Shown here in pieces: positions 34,933-48,096 of a stretch of DNA of 64,000 nucleotides. A program made the translations under genes and the position numbers. Origin of the DNA: Sapria himalayana (taxonomy: Eukaryota; Streptophyta; Magnoliopsida; Malpighiales; Rafflesiaceae); the NCBI GenBank assembly GCA_029783825.1, contig JAREIK010002450.1, positions 1,431,039-1,495,038 of the forward strand, given 5' to 3'. Positions within the stretch are counted from its first letter, which is position 1. Each line of letters begins with the position of its first letter. Below the pieces are notes generated by a model, which worked only from the letters and a program-made list of their open reading frames with translations, did not search any database and had not been told where the DNA came from.

Positions 34933-35349
34933 AAGGGGTATCTAGATAGAATTCTGACATGTTAAAGAGGAGGGGTCTAGGAAGGGAAAAAACATTTTAC
35001 AAGAGGTATATTTACTAATTTATACGAACATAGAGAGTGGTCTTAATGAAAGGTTTTCCTCAGTATAACAAGGCTATATGCTTAACACATGCAAGTCAAA
35101 CGAATTCATTTCATGGGAAAAGATTGAGTTTAATTCCTAACATATGAACAATGAGTCAGAACTAGTCCCTGATGATTGGCTAACACTTCCTTTATTGCTT
35201 GATCAGTTGTTGAAGATAAATAAAATAATCCAAATAGCTTTGGGAATGCGAAATCTTATCCTTGATCTATGCTACACCATTGATATGTTCTCTCGAAGAC
35301 CCACTCAATGCTGCTATCAGTGACTATTCGTCAAAAAAATATGCTCTAA
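34933..35349. other. Likely mitochondrial-derived insert (NUMT) with rrn18-like start
   Basis: Positions 35073-35097 (GCTATATGCTTAACACATGC plus five further bases) match the start of plant mitochondrial small-subunit rRNA (rrn18). The plastid 16S counterpart has GGCGGCATGC at this place. A degraded TCAG element lies about 20 bases before it, as in the rRNA start. Similarity fades after about 35105, so only a short or diverged part remains. It continues the organelle-like DNA before copia-2. It is not a functional rRNA gene. Confidence 0.45.
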
Positions 35350-36430
35350 AATAAGTCATCGACTTCAAAGAAATATTTTATTTTATTATTTGACTTACAA
35401 TAATAAGAGTAGTCATGGTTATATGTTTTGCATATGATTTACAATTGAAGAATTTTGATATGAAAACTATATTTCTTCATGAAAAATTTAAAGAAGAAAT
35501 CTATATGTTGCAACTAGAAGGTTTTGAAGAAAAAGGAAGAGAAATATTTGCAGATTGAATTAATCTTTATATGGCCTCAAACAAGCACTTTGATGCTGGT
35601 ATAAGAGGTTTGATTTCTTCAACATGAGTCTTGAATAAAATAGACTTTATTTGAATCCTTATGTGCATTATAAAAAATTTGAGGATGATGATTTTATTAC
35701 CTTTATACTGTATGTAGTTGATAAATTGGCAGTAGGACCCAATAAAAATTATGTATATAAATTAAATACATGTATGGAAATTGAATTTGATATAAAGGAT
35801 CTATGATTAGCATATAAGATCCTAGAAATGTAAATTTATCGTGATATAAATAATAGGAAGATCTGACTTTCATAAAAGAATTATATCAAAAAAGTCTTGC
35901 GATGCTTCAATATGCATAATTATAAGCTAATTTCTACTTATCTTCTTATTAATTTCAAATTACCAAGAAGTATGTGTCCTAATGATGAAGCATATAGGAT
36001 AGAAGTATCTTGAGTACCATAATTATTAGTTGTTGAAAGTCTAATATTTTCAAGAATTTGTACAAGATCAAATATTATGCAAGCAATGAGAGTTGTTATT
36101 TGAAACATGATGAATCCTTGTAAGGAACATTGGTGTGTTGTAAAGAGGAATTTGAGATATGTCAAGAATACTTTAAATACTATAATATTTATGGAGATTC
36201 ATATCTTATTGTTAGAAGCTATGTTGATTCAAACTATGCAAGAAATATTGACATTATAAAGTCCATTACTTTAATAAAAGAGCTTGGACAACAATTAAAA
36301 AAGGTTACTTAATTTTATGATAATCAGAGTGTTATGTACTTAGTAAAGAATCTACCATTTTACTCAAAGACAAAATATGTTAGAGTATAATATTACTTTG
36401 CACGAGAAAAAAGTAGATAAAGAAATTATG
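35350..36430 (+). pseudogene. Copia-1, piece 4: reverse transcriptase and RNase H
   Basis: RT resumes with VIDFKEIF (35356), then MKTIFLHEKFKEEIYMLQLE, GFEEKGRE and a degraded YGLKQ and YKRF region. Next is a trace of the VDD site (35710-35730), then DRNN-KIW-like text and FKLP-SMCPNDE. RNase H traces are SYVDSNYARNIDI (36213), YDNQSVMYLVKNLPFYSKTK (36317-36376) and YYFARE. Many stops and shifts occur. It is a different element from copia-2, whose own RT and RNase H are complete just upstream. Confidence 0.72.
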
Positions 36431-39400
36431 TTAGAGTATAAAATCATCCAAACAAACACTTTTCATTTATATACAAGTATGAAAACTAATACTTGGTACA
36501 AAGATAATTATCTTCATTTAATTTTATATATCTTGATTTTAATGTCTTACATAAATTATCTAGTAATAATCAATGATTCAAATACTTGATAAATATTACA
36601 ATGATAAATACGAATTTACAATGATAAATGTTTTTCATACACCGTATGTGTGATAAATCAATTATAACTCTCACAATTTATCAGAGAACATATTAAATGT
36701 AATATTTATGGTTATTAAACAAACACACTTTTAGTTCTTGCCATTTAAAATTTGTTTTCATTAGTCACATTGTGGTGGGTGGCATATTTAATTTTTTTCT
36801 TACATTTTTGATGAGTACCATACATCATAACCTAGGATTCATAATCATATATTATGATTTATGCCTAATAGTACATCATAGCCACCTAGGTGAAGTGATC
36901 GCCGAATAAATTAGTCAAACCTTTTTATATTTGATTATCACATAACACAATCTTGTCTAACTACAACATCTTGGATTCGGGTCAAGATATGTATATTGTG
37001 TTGATGTCATTTACCGTTAATCCTCTTAGATTTTACCATAAGTCTTCCAACCTTCATATCCAAAATTTTAACTCTTTTTCAGCCTTGATCAAAGATTTTT
37101 GTTGTCACTAACATGAGATAGAAGAAAATTATGGTAATATCAATTCTAAGAATATTAATATTTTCAAGATGGTTATGTCAATGCACTTGTTTTTCAACAA
37201 GTATTCATGTAATTGTGTTTACATATTAGTCGTTTATGAGATCAATGGAACTTGTTCATAAGAAAGAAAACATATGATATGGTAGGTTTACATTCATATG
37301 GTTAATGTTTTTATTTTAATTATCAAATGATTAGAAACAATTTAAGAATACCTAGAATACCATAATTGATCTCACTATTCTATAGATATTATTATGTATG
37401 CAAGCTTCCAAACAATAGATGAAGAACACAAAAACATTTATCTAATTATTGCAATAAGATCATAATTACAACATAATCACATTAGTTTTAGAGCCTCACA
37501 ATAAAAACCCTTCACTTTTCACTAATGCCAAATCTCAAGATATCACATATCCATGATATCTCCATGGCACTTATATGTATATTAGGATAAAGACTTAGCA
37601 TAACAGCTAATCAAATTATCATTGACTATAATTTGTTCCAACATAACATCACCACATGAAAGAGTTCTCTAATCAACTGGTAGCACCAAAACATATGTTT
37701 GATCATTAGAGAGATTTTAGTCTGTTAGCTTGGAAATTGATCGATTAATATCACCATAGTATTTTATTGGATTAATTGTCTAGAATCACTCCTAGTTAAG
37801 AGATCAACTTCATCATCCAAACAATATTTTTTTTTACTTTTGATTATGCAATGCTCTGCATATCAATTGTAGACATTATAATAGTCTCTTGCATGCAACT
37901 CTTGTGACTTATTTCAAGTAATAAAAAATATATTAAGTTTTAAATTATTTATATCAAGAATATGTTCCCAGTAATTCTAAGTACTTCAAAATTTTATTAA
38001 TTTTATTTTTATTTTCTTTCTTCAAAATTATTCATAATTACTTTCTAGTGATATTCACTTGAACATATAATATATCATCCTTTTTGAGTGACATAATATA
38101 TGTGATAGATCTTATAACCGAAGCACATGAGGATCTATTCATCTTTTTTATGTCATCTCTTAAGAAGTCATCAAAAAAGATAGATTTTATGACTCATATG
38201 TAAATTTCCTTTCTTAGAATTGTTTTTTGAATCAATCATCAAATCTTATCTATGTAGATTGGAAAAAAAATGCAGCAACGTTCTCAATCAATCAATATAA
38301 ATGTTAATTCTTATAATATAGATTGTCATCACTCCCATTTCTTTCATGGTATAATTCTTGGGGGTACAGGTTTGCTAATACCACCATTAAAATATTATTT
38401 TTTATTAACAATTTGTCACCCACAAACAAAAGTAAAAAAGTGATAGCACCCCCGTTAATCTTCTTGTATATATAGGATTCATTCTATTTTTGATAAAATG
38501 AAACTCCTTGATTGTCTCATCAAATTGGATGTTTCAATTTCTCAAAGCTTTCTAATGTTCAATGATAAATGTTTGGGACTTCCATATATTTCTGGCAACC
38601 TTCTTTCAAGTTATATAATAATAAACATCTTCATTCAAATTATAAACAAGAAATATAATTTTTATTTATGGTTGTCATATTTAGCAATCATAGTATGCAA
38701 TTTGAGTATTCATGTGATAACTTCAAGTGTATAATGTTGTGACTATAAAATTAGAATGTTATGGGTTCCAAACACCATGAAAATGTAGTTGTAAGCATAA
38801 CTTCCATGAAATAGATAAGAAGAAAAAAGAAAATTTTTTAAAGGAAAATAAAATGAATATGCAACCTAAGCGGTTTTTAGGAGGTGGGAGTTCTGAGGTA
38901 TTTTTTCATCATTATTTTCCTCAACAAAAATGTTCGATATAGTTAGTAACATTGAATGATTAGAAAAGCTGAAAAACTAGAGAAATGTTAATAATTTACC
39001 CAACCAAATCAAAAGGAGGTTAGATGGGATGTGTTTTAGCTCAAACACACTTAAGTTTGATGTAAAATAGTTATGAAAATTGAATTGGGTTAGACATAAA
39101 AAAATAGGCATGTGAGGTAAATATGAATGTCATATTGCTGGATTTGATTGCCTTACTAAGCATAAAATAGTATCCAACCTTGGTGAAGGCATAAAAAATT
39201 ATAACAAGAAAAGGGTGATGGAAATATTTGTCAATCAAAATTAAAATTTTTAGAAAATTATGGTTTGTGTTGGTTTTTGTTTCGAGACATTTATTAGTGA
39301 GATATAAGATGCAATAAAAGAAACATAGGAGTTATAAGAATAAAAATATAAAAAAAAACCATGATAAATCTAATTTCAGCCAGTTGTAAAGCTAGTTGGA

Positions 39401-40019
39401 GAAGTATATTATGTTTAGAACACATTTTTGTTCCAATGAAAATGCCAATGTGATGAACATAGAAAATAATGTTAAGTTTAAAAATAGGAAAGATATATAG
39501 AGAGCAAATAAGAGTAGAAGTAATTGGTTAGAGGATGACATGTTTTTAATAGCTATAATCATTTTTCTTTTGTATGATTTTTATGAATATAATTTTTTGG
39601 ATGACATTTTTTTAATTGCTTTGAGTATCATGCTAATGAAGTTGAAAGAATAAATGCTATTATGATCACATCATTATATGTCATCTAGGAAAAATAAGGC
39701 TAGAGAATAGAGATTTCATAGTCAAAGTAATTGTTAAAGACAATTAATATATTTTATAAAAGTAATAAGATTGTGAGGTGGCCAAAGGACATGTAGTTGT
39801 GAAGCTTTGGCATACATGATTGGTATACTAAATGCACAATCACAAGAAGACCATCCATGGTGATGATCGTTTATGGTTGATTACCTCTTGAATGTTAATA
39901 AGGAATGAGAGATCCCATATTCTTTTATCATTCATCCACCAATTGATTATGACATTGCTATAATACATGAGAAAATATTATGATACATAAGAAAGTAAAC
40001 CAACATTGGAATCTAAGTA
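36431..40019. other. AT-rich intergenic DNA, no gene recognised
   Basis: About 3.6 kb shows short broken frames and no recognised domain or terminal repeat. The longest open frame (38498-38734, 78 codons) has no recognisable feature. The last few hundred bases may be flank or LTR of the Athila-like remnant that follows. Confidence 0.5.
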
Positions 40020-41061
40020 TATGTCCAAGATCTAGTAATAACTTTTCAATTTCAGCAATAAGTTAATTCACTATTACCTTATCCAAGTGCCATAACAATC
40101 TCTATGTATTTAATATCTATGCTTATATTCAATTTATTACTTGTATGACCCATGTACTTTCACAATTCTGATGGGTATTCACATGTCCAACAAGCTTTTA
40201 GTGCAGTGTCAAGAACTATTGAGTTTTTGATATCATATCAAAGCCACATTAAGTTTTTGATATCATTTTCAAGAATGACTTTATTTGTATTGGTTAACTT
40301 TGAGTTGACTTAACTACTTTAAAAACTTGTTCTATTTTTTGTTATTTTGATAATTATTATTATTTTGTATTTGTTTGTTTTTGTTTTTGTTTTCCAGTCA
40401 AAATTATATATACCAAAAATATAGGACTAAACCAATACCTATGCACCTAGAAATAAAAAGAAAAAGAATTTTACTATTTAGATAGAGAGCCAAGAGAGTA
40501 ATCATATAACACAATATTAACAATGAGAACAACCGATGCGATAACAAACAAGTTGTCCAATGACTTATTCCTTACCAAACATTTGGTTATTATAGAGCCT
40601 AACATCAATTTACAAATACTTTGGGATCAGGATGCAACCTTTACTAATAGATTACTTCGAGTTGAAGTCAATTCTTATAGCCATGGTGCAGCAACATGAA
40701 AACATTTTCTAGAAGAGCCACATAACCATATCATGACATTTTTGGATTAGTGCGAGATTATATAAATGAATGAAGTTAGCCCATATATGATCAAGTTCAG
40801 ACAATTTTCAATTTCTTTGATAGATAATGTAAGAAGCTAGTTTCAATGACTATGTAGAGGCTCAATTTAGAGTTGTGACGAGCATGTCCAAGTATTTATA
40901 ACTAAGTTTTTTCTGACTTCAAATCACCGTAAAATTGAAAGCAAAGGTTTGTCAATATAAACAAGTGGAGAGGGAAATCATTTTTATGATGAATGAGATT
41001 TATCTAAAGAACTATTGAGGAGATGCCCTCAACTTGGATTTGAGATGTGGCCCATAGAATG
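40020..41061 (+). pseudogene. Second Athila-like remnant: pre-gag and gag
   Basis: 40030-40440 resembles 8340-8720 (TTAATTCACTATT, then TTGAGTTGA-TTAACTA and ATTTGGATAATAATTATTA-like). From 40525 the plus strand reads gag: MRTTDAITNKLSND, then EEPHNHIMTFLD, MNEVSPYMIKFRQFSISL, TKFFLTSN and finally ELLRRCPQLGFEMW. It matches the Athila gag pattern (HI-FLE-C, then FPFSL, FLTKFFP, ELLRRCPHHG) with only a few stops. Gag sense ends exactly where the GAA tract begins (about 41062). Confidence 0.72.
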
Positions 41062-41895
41062 TAGTAGAACAAAGAGAAGAAGATGAATAAGAAGAAATAA
41101 TAAGAAAGAAGAAAGAAAAAGAAGAAGAAGAACAAGAAGATCGAAAGTAGTATAAGGAGAAAAACAAGAAAGTACTAAAAGTAGATGAAGAAAAAAGAAG
41201 AAATAAGAAGAAGAAAGAAGAAGAAGAAAAATAAAAAAAAAAGAATAAGAACAATAAAAAGAATAAATAAAAGAAAAAGGGAAGAAAAAAGAATAAAAAT
41301 AAGAATAAGAAGAAGAAAGAAGAAAAATAAAGAAAAAGAAGAAGTTATAGAAGAAGAAAGAAAAAGAAAGTAGTCAAAGAAAAAAAATAGAAAAAGAAAA
41401 AGAACAATAAGAAGAAAAAAGAAAAAGAAAAAGAAAAAAAATAGAAAAAGAACAAGAACAATAAGAAGAAAAAAGAAAAAGAAGAAATGAGAAGAAAAAT
41501 AAAAAAAAAAGAATAAAAGAAAAAATAAGAAGAAGAAAAAAAGAAGGAAAAGATGAAAAAGAGACAAAAAGAAGAATAATAAATTGAATAAGAATAAGAA
41601 ATAAAAAGAAGAAAGAAGAAGAAGAAAAAGTAATAATAGCAGAAGAAAATAATGAAGAAAAAGAAGTAGAAAGAAAAAGATAAAAAAAAGAAAGAAGAAT
41701 AATAATAAAAAGAAGAAATAATAATAAGAAGAAGAAAAAAAAAACTAATATGAAAAAGAAGAAAAAAAAGAAAAAAAAAGATAAAACAAGAAGAAGAAAT
41801 AACAAGAATAAGAAGAAATAACAAAAATAAGATGAAAGAATAAGAAGAAGAAGAAAGAAAAAGAAGAGATGAAGAAGAAAGAAGAAGAAGAAGAA

Positions 41896-41926
<31 letters not shown>

Positions 41927-44900
41927 AGAAGAACAAAACAAAAGAAGAAGAATTTGGAAAAAGAAAAAGGAGAAGAAAGAAAAGGATGAAGAAGAAAGAA
42001 GAAGAAAGAAGAAGAAAAATGGAATATAAAGAAGAATAAAGAAGAAGAAGAAGAACAAGAATAAAAAAAAAGAAGAACAATAAATAATATGAAGAAGACA
42101 GAAGATAGAAAAATAAGAAGAAAAAAAATAAAAGAAAAATAATAAAATCACAAAAAGAAGAAAAAGAAAGAAAAATAAGAAGAATAAGAAGAAAAAGAAT
42201 AAGAAAAAGAATAAGAAAAAGAATAAGAAATAAGAAGGAGAAAAAGAAATAAAAAAATAAGAATGAAATCAAAAGAAAAAGAATAAAGAAAAAGAATAAA
42301 GAAAAAGAAAAGAATAACAAAGAAAAATAAGAAGAATAAAAAAAATAAAGATTAAGAAGAAGAATAAGAGGGTGTTGAAAGAGAGGGTAGATTAGTAGAC
42401 AAAACAAAAAAAATAGAAGAAGAATAAGGAAAAGAAATACATAGAAGAATAAAAATAAATAACAAGAAGAAGAAGAAAAAAGATAAAAAGAAGATGAATA
42501 AAAAAAAGAAAAAAGGAAGAAAGAAGAAGAAGAAGAAGAGAGAAGAATAAGAAGAAAAAGAAGAAGAAAGAAGAATAAGTAGAAAAAGAAGAAGAAGAAG
42601 AAGAAGAAGAAAAGAAGAAAACAAGAAGAAGAAGAAGAAGAAAACAAGAAAAAAGGAGACTAAGAAGAAAAATAACAAGAAGAAGAAGAAAGAAAAAAAG
42701 AAGAATAGTAAGAAGAAGAAGTAAAAGAGGAAGAAAATGAAGAAGAAAAGGAAGAGGAGGAAGAAGAATAATAATAGGAAGAAGAAGAAGAAAAGAATCA
42801 GAAGAAGAGAAGAAGAAGAAGAAGTGGAAAAAGAAGTTTAAGAAGAAGAAGTAGAACAAGAGAAAGAAGAAGAAGAGGAAGAAGAATAAAAAGAGGAGGA
42901 GGAAGATGAATAAGAAAAGGAAAAGGAAGAAGAAGAAGAAAAGTAAAAGAAGTGGAAGAAGAAGAAGAAGAAAAGTAAAAGAAGAAGAAGAAGAAGAGGA
43001 AAAAGAAAAAGAAGAAGAAAAGGAAGAAGAAGAGGAAGAGGAAGAAGAAGAAGAAGAAGAAAAAGAGGAAGAAGAAGAAGAGGAAAAAGAAGAAGAAGAA
43101 GAATAAGTGGAAGAAGACAAAGAAGAAGAAGAAAAAAAAGAGCAAGAAGAAGAAGAAGAAGAGGAAGAAGAAGAAGAAAATAAGAAGAAGAAAAGAAGAA
43201 GAAGTAGAAGAATAAAACGTGGAAGAAAAATAGAAAGAAGAGGAAGAAGAAGAATAAGAAGAAGAATAGGAAGAGGAAGAAGAAGAATAAAAAGAGGAAG
43301 AAGAAGAAAAATTAGAGGAAGAAGAAGAAGAAGGGGAAAAATAAGAAAAACAAGAAGAAGATTAAGAGGAAGAAGAAGAAGGGGAAAAATAAGAAAAACA
43401 AGAAGAAGATTAAGAGGAGGAAGAAGAAGAAGAAAATAAGAAGAGAGAAAAAGAAGATGTGGAATAATAATAATAAGAGGTGGAAAAAGAATTGTAAAAA
43501 GTGGAAAAAGAAAAGGATGAGGAAGAAAAAGAAGAAAAAGCAGAGGAGGAGGAGGAAGAAAAAAGAAGAAGCGCAAGAAAAAAAAGAAGAAAAAAAAAGA
43601 AGTGCAAGAGGAAGAAGAAGAAGAAGAGCAAGATAAAGAAGAAGAAGAAGAAAAAGAGAAAGAAGAACAAGAAGAAGAATAAGAAGAAGAAGAATAAGAA
43701 GAAGAAGAATAAGAAGAAGAAGATATGAAAGAAGAAAAGAAAAAAATATTAAGAATATAAAGAAGAAGGAAAAGAAAATGAAGAAGAAGAAGAAGAAGAA
43801 AAAGAGGAAGAATAAGTAGAAGAAGAGGAGGAAGAAGTAGAAAAAATGAAGAAGAAGAAAAGAAAGAAGAAAATAATAAGAAGAAGAAAAAGAAGAAGAG
43901 GAATAAATTGAAGAAGAAGAGAGAGAAGAAAAAGAAGATGAAGAAGAAGAGGAAAAGAATAAAAAGTGGGAGAAGAAAAAAAGATAAATAAGAATAAGAA
44001 GTCAAAAAAGAAGAAGAAGAAGAAGAGAAAGAAGTGGAAGAAGAAGAAGAATAAGAAGAAGTGGAAAAAGAATAGGAAGAAAAAGAAGAAAAAGTGGAAG
44101 AAGAAGAAGAGGAAAAAGAAAAATATGAGTAGGAGGAAGAAAAAAAATTTGAAGAAAAGAAAGAAGAAGAAGACATGGAAAATGAAGAAGAAAAGAAGAG
44201 GAAAAAAAGGAAAATGAACAAAAGAAAAGGAAAACGAGGAAGAAGAAGAAAAAAGAAGAATAGGAAGAAGGAGGAGGAGGATAAAAAGAAGAAAAAAAAG
44301 TTAAAGGAGACGAAGAAGATGATGAAGAAGATGAAGAAGAATAAGAAAAAGATAAAAGAGAAGAAGCTAGGAATAAAAAGAAGAAGAAAAGGAAGAACAA
44401 TAAGAAGAGGAAAAAGAAGTCAAAGTAGAAGAATAAGAAGAATAAGAATAAAAAGAAGAAGAAAAAGAAGATGAAGAAAAATTAGAGGAAGAAGAAGAAG
44501 AAGAATAATAAGAAAAAGAGGAGGAATAAGAAGAAGAAGAAGAGAAGGCGGAAGAAGATGAACAAAAAGTGGAAGAAGAATAAGAATAGAAAAAAGAAGA
44601 ATAAGAATTGGAAAAAGAAAAAGAACAAGAATAGAAGGAGAAGATGGAGAAGAATAAGGATGAGAAGAAGAAGAATAAGTAGGAGAAGCAAAAGAACAAG
44701 AAGAAGAAGAAGAAGAAGAAGAAGAAATAAGAAAAGAAGAAGAAGAAGAAGAAAAAGAAATAAGAAAAGAAGAAGAAGAAGAAGAAATAATAATAAGAAG
44801 AAGGCTTTGAGGAGAATGAATAAGAAGAAGAAGAAGAGGAAGAAAAAGAAGAGGAAGAAGAAGAGGAAGAAAAAGAAGAAGAAAAAATATAAAAATAATA

Positions 44901-45886
44901 ATAGTAATAATAATAAGAGGAAGAAGAAGAGGAAGAAAAGGAATGAAGAAGAAAAAGAAAAAAAGAAAAAAAAGAGGAATAATAATAGGAGATGAAGAAA
45001 AAGAAGTAAAAGAGGAAGAAGAAGAAAAAGAAGAGGAGGAAGAAGACGATGAAGAAGAAGAGGAAGAAGACAAATAAGAAGAAGAGGAAGAAGAAGAAAA
45101 AAAAAGGAGGAATAAGAAGAAGAGGAAGAAGAAGAAGTAGTAGTAGTATGAGAAGAAGAAGAAGAAGAAGGACAAGAAGAAGAAGTATGAGAAGAATAAG
45201 AAGAAAAAGAAGGAGAAGAAGAAGAAGAAGAATGAGGAGGAGAAGAATAAAAAGAAGGCAAAGAAGAATAAAAAGAATAGGAAAAAAAGAAGTGGTTAAA
45301 GAAGAAAAAGAAGATGAAGAAGAATAAGAGGAAGTAGAATAAGAAGAGATAAAAGAAAAAGAAAACAAAGTAGAAGAAGAAGATGATGATGAATAAAAAG
45401 AAAAAGAGGAACTAAAAGATGAAGAAGAAGAATAACAGTAAGAAGAAGAAGAGGAAGAGGAAGAGGAAGAAGAAAAGAAGAAGAAGAAAAAAAAAAGAAG
45501 AACAAGAAGAAGAAGAAAAAAAAAAAAAGAAGAACAAGAACAAGAAGAATAAGAATAATAATATGAAGAAGTGGAATAAGAACAAGAATAAGAAGAAAAA
45601 AAAAGAAGGGGAAAAAAAGAAGAAGAGGAAGAAGAAGAAGTGTAAGAAGAAGAAAAGAAGAAGAAGCGGATGAAAAAAAGAAGAAGAAGAAGAAAAAAAA
45701 AATAAAAAGAAGAGGAATAACAAGAAGAAGAGGAAAAGCAAGAAGAAGAGGAGAAAGAAGAAGAAGATGATCAAGATGAGCAAAAAGAAGAAGAAGAAGA
45801 GAAAGTAGAAAAAGAAGTACAAGAAGAAGAAGAAGAGAAAAAAGAAAAAGAAGAAGAGGAGGAAGAAGAAGAAAAAGAAGAGGAAT
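41062..45886. repeat. Polypurine tract A, (GAA/AGA/AAG)n, 4.8 kb
   Basis: The plus strand is almost wholly A and G, made of GAA triplets with AAAA runs, GAG and AAT interruptions. Local duplications are visible, for example a 48-bp unit repeated at 43333 and 43381. The long minus-strand frames (such as 42392-44221) encode only Phe, Leu, Ser and Tyr and arise because pyrimidine strands lack stop codons. It runs from the Athila gag break to the 5' truncation point of LINE-A. Confidence 0.97.
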
Positions 45887-48096
45887 GGAATAATTTAGTA
45901 ATTAAACTAGATTTATCTAAAGCTTTCGACAGGGTGGAATGGAATATACTCTGTTATGCCATGAGAAAATTTGGCTTTTCTGAATTATGCATCGATATGA
46001 TATATAGATGTGTATCTAATCTTTGGGTTAAAGTTATTGTAAACAGGAAAAAAAGAGAAGAGTTCAAGCCAAAAAAAGCTTAAGGCAAGGAGACCCGCTA
46101 TCTCCTTTATTATTTGATATATACTTAGAACTGTTAATATTAAATTTAGACAAAAGAATGTCTGAAGGAAAGATTATTCCATTCAGACAACCAAAAAATG
46201 CCCCAAGAATAGGCTGCCTAGCTTATGCGGATGATCTTATAATTTTTACAAATGCAAGTAGAAGATCAATTGTGAGCTTTATGGACCTTTTACACACGTT
46301 TGAAATGGAAACATGGCAGATGGTAAATAAAAAGAAGTGTCAGTTTATGTTAGCTAAGAAAGTAATGGAAAAGGTGGCAAATAAATCAAAGAACATTACA
46401 GGATTTACCCAAAACAAAGGAGCACTAATGTACTTAGGTTGCCCTATATACGAGCGAAGATTAAGAGAAGAGTACTTAATAACACTACAGGAGAAAATAA
46501 ATAAGAAAATAGCAAGTTGGAAAGAAGAACTACTGGGCTTCAGGGGGGAGGATTACATTAATCTCTCATGTCCTACAAAGCACATTGGTACATATTCTTT
46601 CAGTTATTCACCCTCCTAAAAAATTTACGAAAAAACTAGAAAAAGATATGGCTAACTTTTTATGGGGCAAAAAAGAAGGCAAAAATAAACTACACTGGAA
46701 GAAATGGGAAGATATTTGCTACCCAAAAGAGGAAGCCGGATTAGGTTTAATTATGTTACAAGATCTAGCAGCTACTTGGGACTGTAAAGGATGGTGGAGG
46801 CTAAAAGAAAATAATAGTCTATGGGCGAGATATATGAGAGCTAAATACTTAGAACATGAGAAAATTAATAAGAAAAAGGCCTCGAATAATTGGAAAGCAT
46901 TAGAAAAATAGAAAGAAATAGTAGAATCTCATTCAAAAATGGAGAAGAGTGGTTGGAAATGGACCCTCACTCCTCAAGGTAATTGTACAATTAAAACGGT
47001 AAAGAATCTGATTCGAAAGAAAAAATGGATTAACCTACTTTTTAAATGGGTCTGGAAGGAAGGCACTCCACAAAAAATGTGCTCTCTTGCATGGAAAGTT
47101 CTTGTGAATGCTTTACCTGTAGACACAAATGTTAAAAGAAAGGGTATAAAGATAGTATCCCGATGCGATTGCTGTTATCAAGCAATAAAATCTTTGGATC
47201 ATCTATTTTCGGAAGGGAAAATTACAGAAGAAATATGGAGAGAGATGGAGGGTCTTAGTCAAGTAAATAGTAAGAATGTAACTTTAATAGATAGAATTAA
47301 AAGATGGGGGAGGGGCACCCCAAAAACACCCACAAAGAAATGGCTAAATCAAAACTTACCACACGTAGTAATTTGGTGTATATGGAAAGCAAGGAATAAA
47401 AGCAGATTTGAGGGCATAAAAATAAATCCAGAAGAAATCTTAAAAGATATTAAGATAGAAATTAGTAATATATCCTATATAAAACCTATAATAACAGATA
47501 ATAGGGAAATAGAAAAAGAAGTCAGGATAACATGGAACCTCTCAATTAACATAGTTAGGCGACATTGGGTTAAAAGTATAAGTTGGAATAAGCCTCCAGC
47601 AGGGAAGCTATCTCTGAATACTAATGGGAGTTTCAATAGGGATATAGGATTAGCAGGTGGAGGAGGTGTAATAAGAGACTCTGATGGCAGCATTAGGAAA
47701 GCCTTCACACTTGTCGGGAAATCCTCCTCGGCTCTCCACTTAGAAATTAGGGCGCTAAAAGAAGGACTATATATTTGCAAAAAGCTAGGATATACAAATA
47801 TGCAAATTCAAGTAGATTCAATACTTGTGGTTGAGTTATTTAATAAAAAATTAGTATTGTGGCGGCATGAGGAGGAGATAGAAATAATAGTTAATCTCGC
47901 TAAAGAATTGGATGCATCAATATCACATGTATACAGAGAAGCGAATACACTGGCAGATAATCTTGCTAAAATAGGACTGACAGAGGGGGCAGCAGAATAT
48001 GATGAGGAATCTTTACCGCTAAAACTAAAAGGAATAGCTAGATTAGATAAGCAGGACTTCCCTTATCTAAGAATAAGCAAGAACAGAGCGGGATAA
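45887..48096 (+). pseudogene. LINE-A RT, zf-RVT and RNase H, broken
   Basis: RT motifs are LDLSKAFDRVEWN, then in shifted frame DPLSPLLFDIYLEL, and GCLAYADDLIIF with the catalytic YADD intact (46224-46235). Frameshifts occur near 46080 and 46550, and a TAG ends the 46585-46911 frame where Trp is likely. The 46939-48096 frame (385 codons) holds zf-RVT (FKWVWKEGTPQKMCSLAWKV, then CDCC, then SLDHLF) and the RNase H domain. There the first catalytic Asp is Asn (LNTNGSF, Asn codon 47623-47625), while EIRALKEGL and QVDS are kept. It ends with HVYREANTLADNLAK and a stop at 48094-48096. Confidence 0.93.

Noticed and set aside
38498..38734. 78-codon plus frame in the AT-rich region
   Set aside because: It has no domain, no start context and no neighbours; its length is expected by chance.
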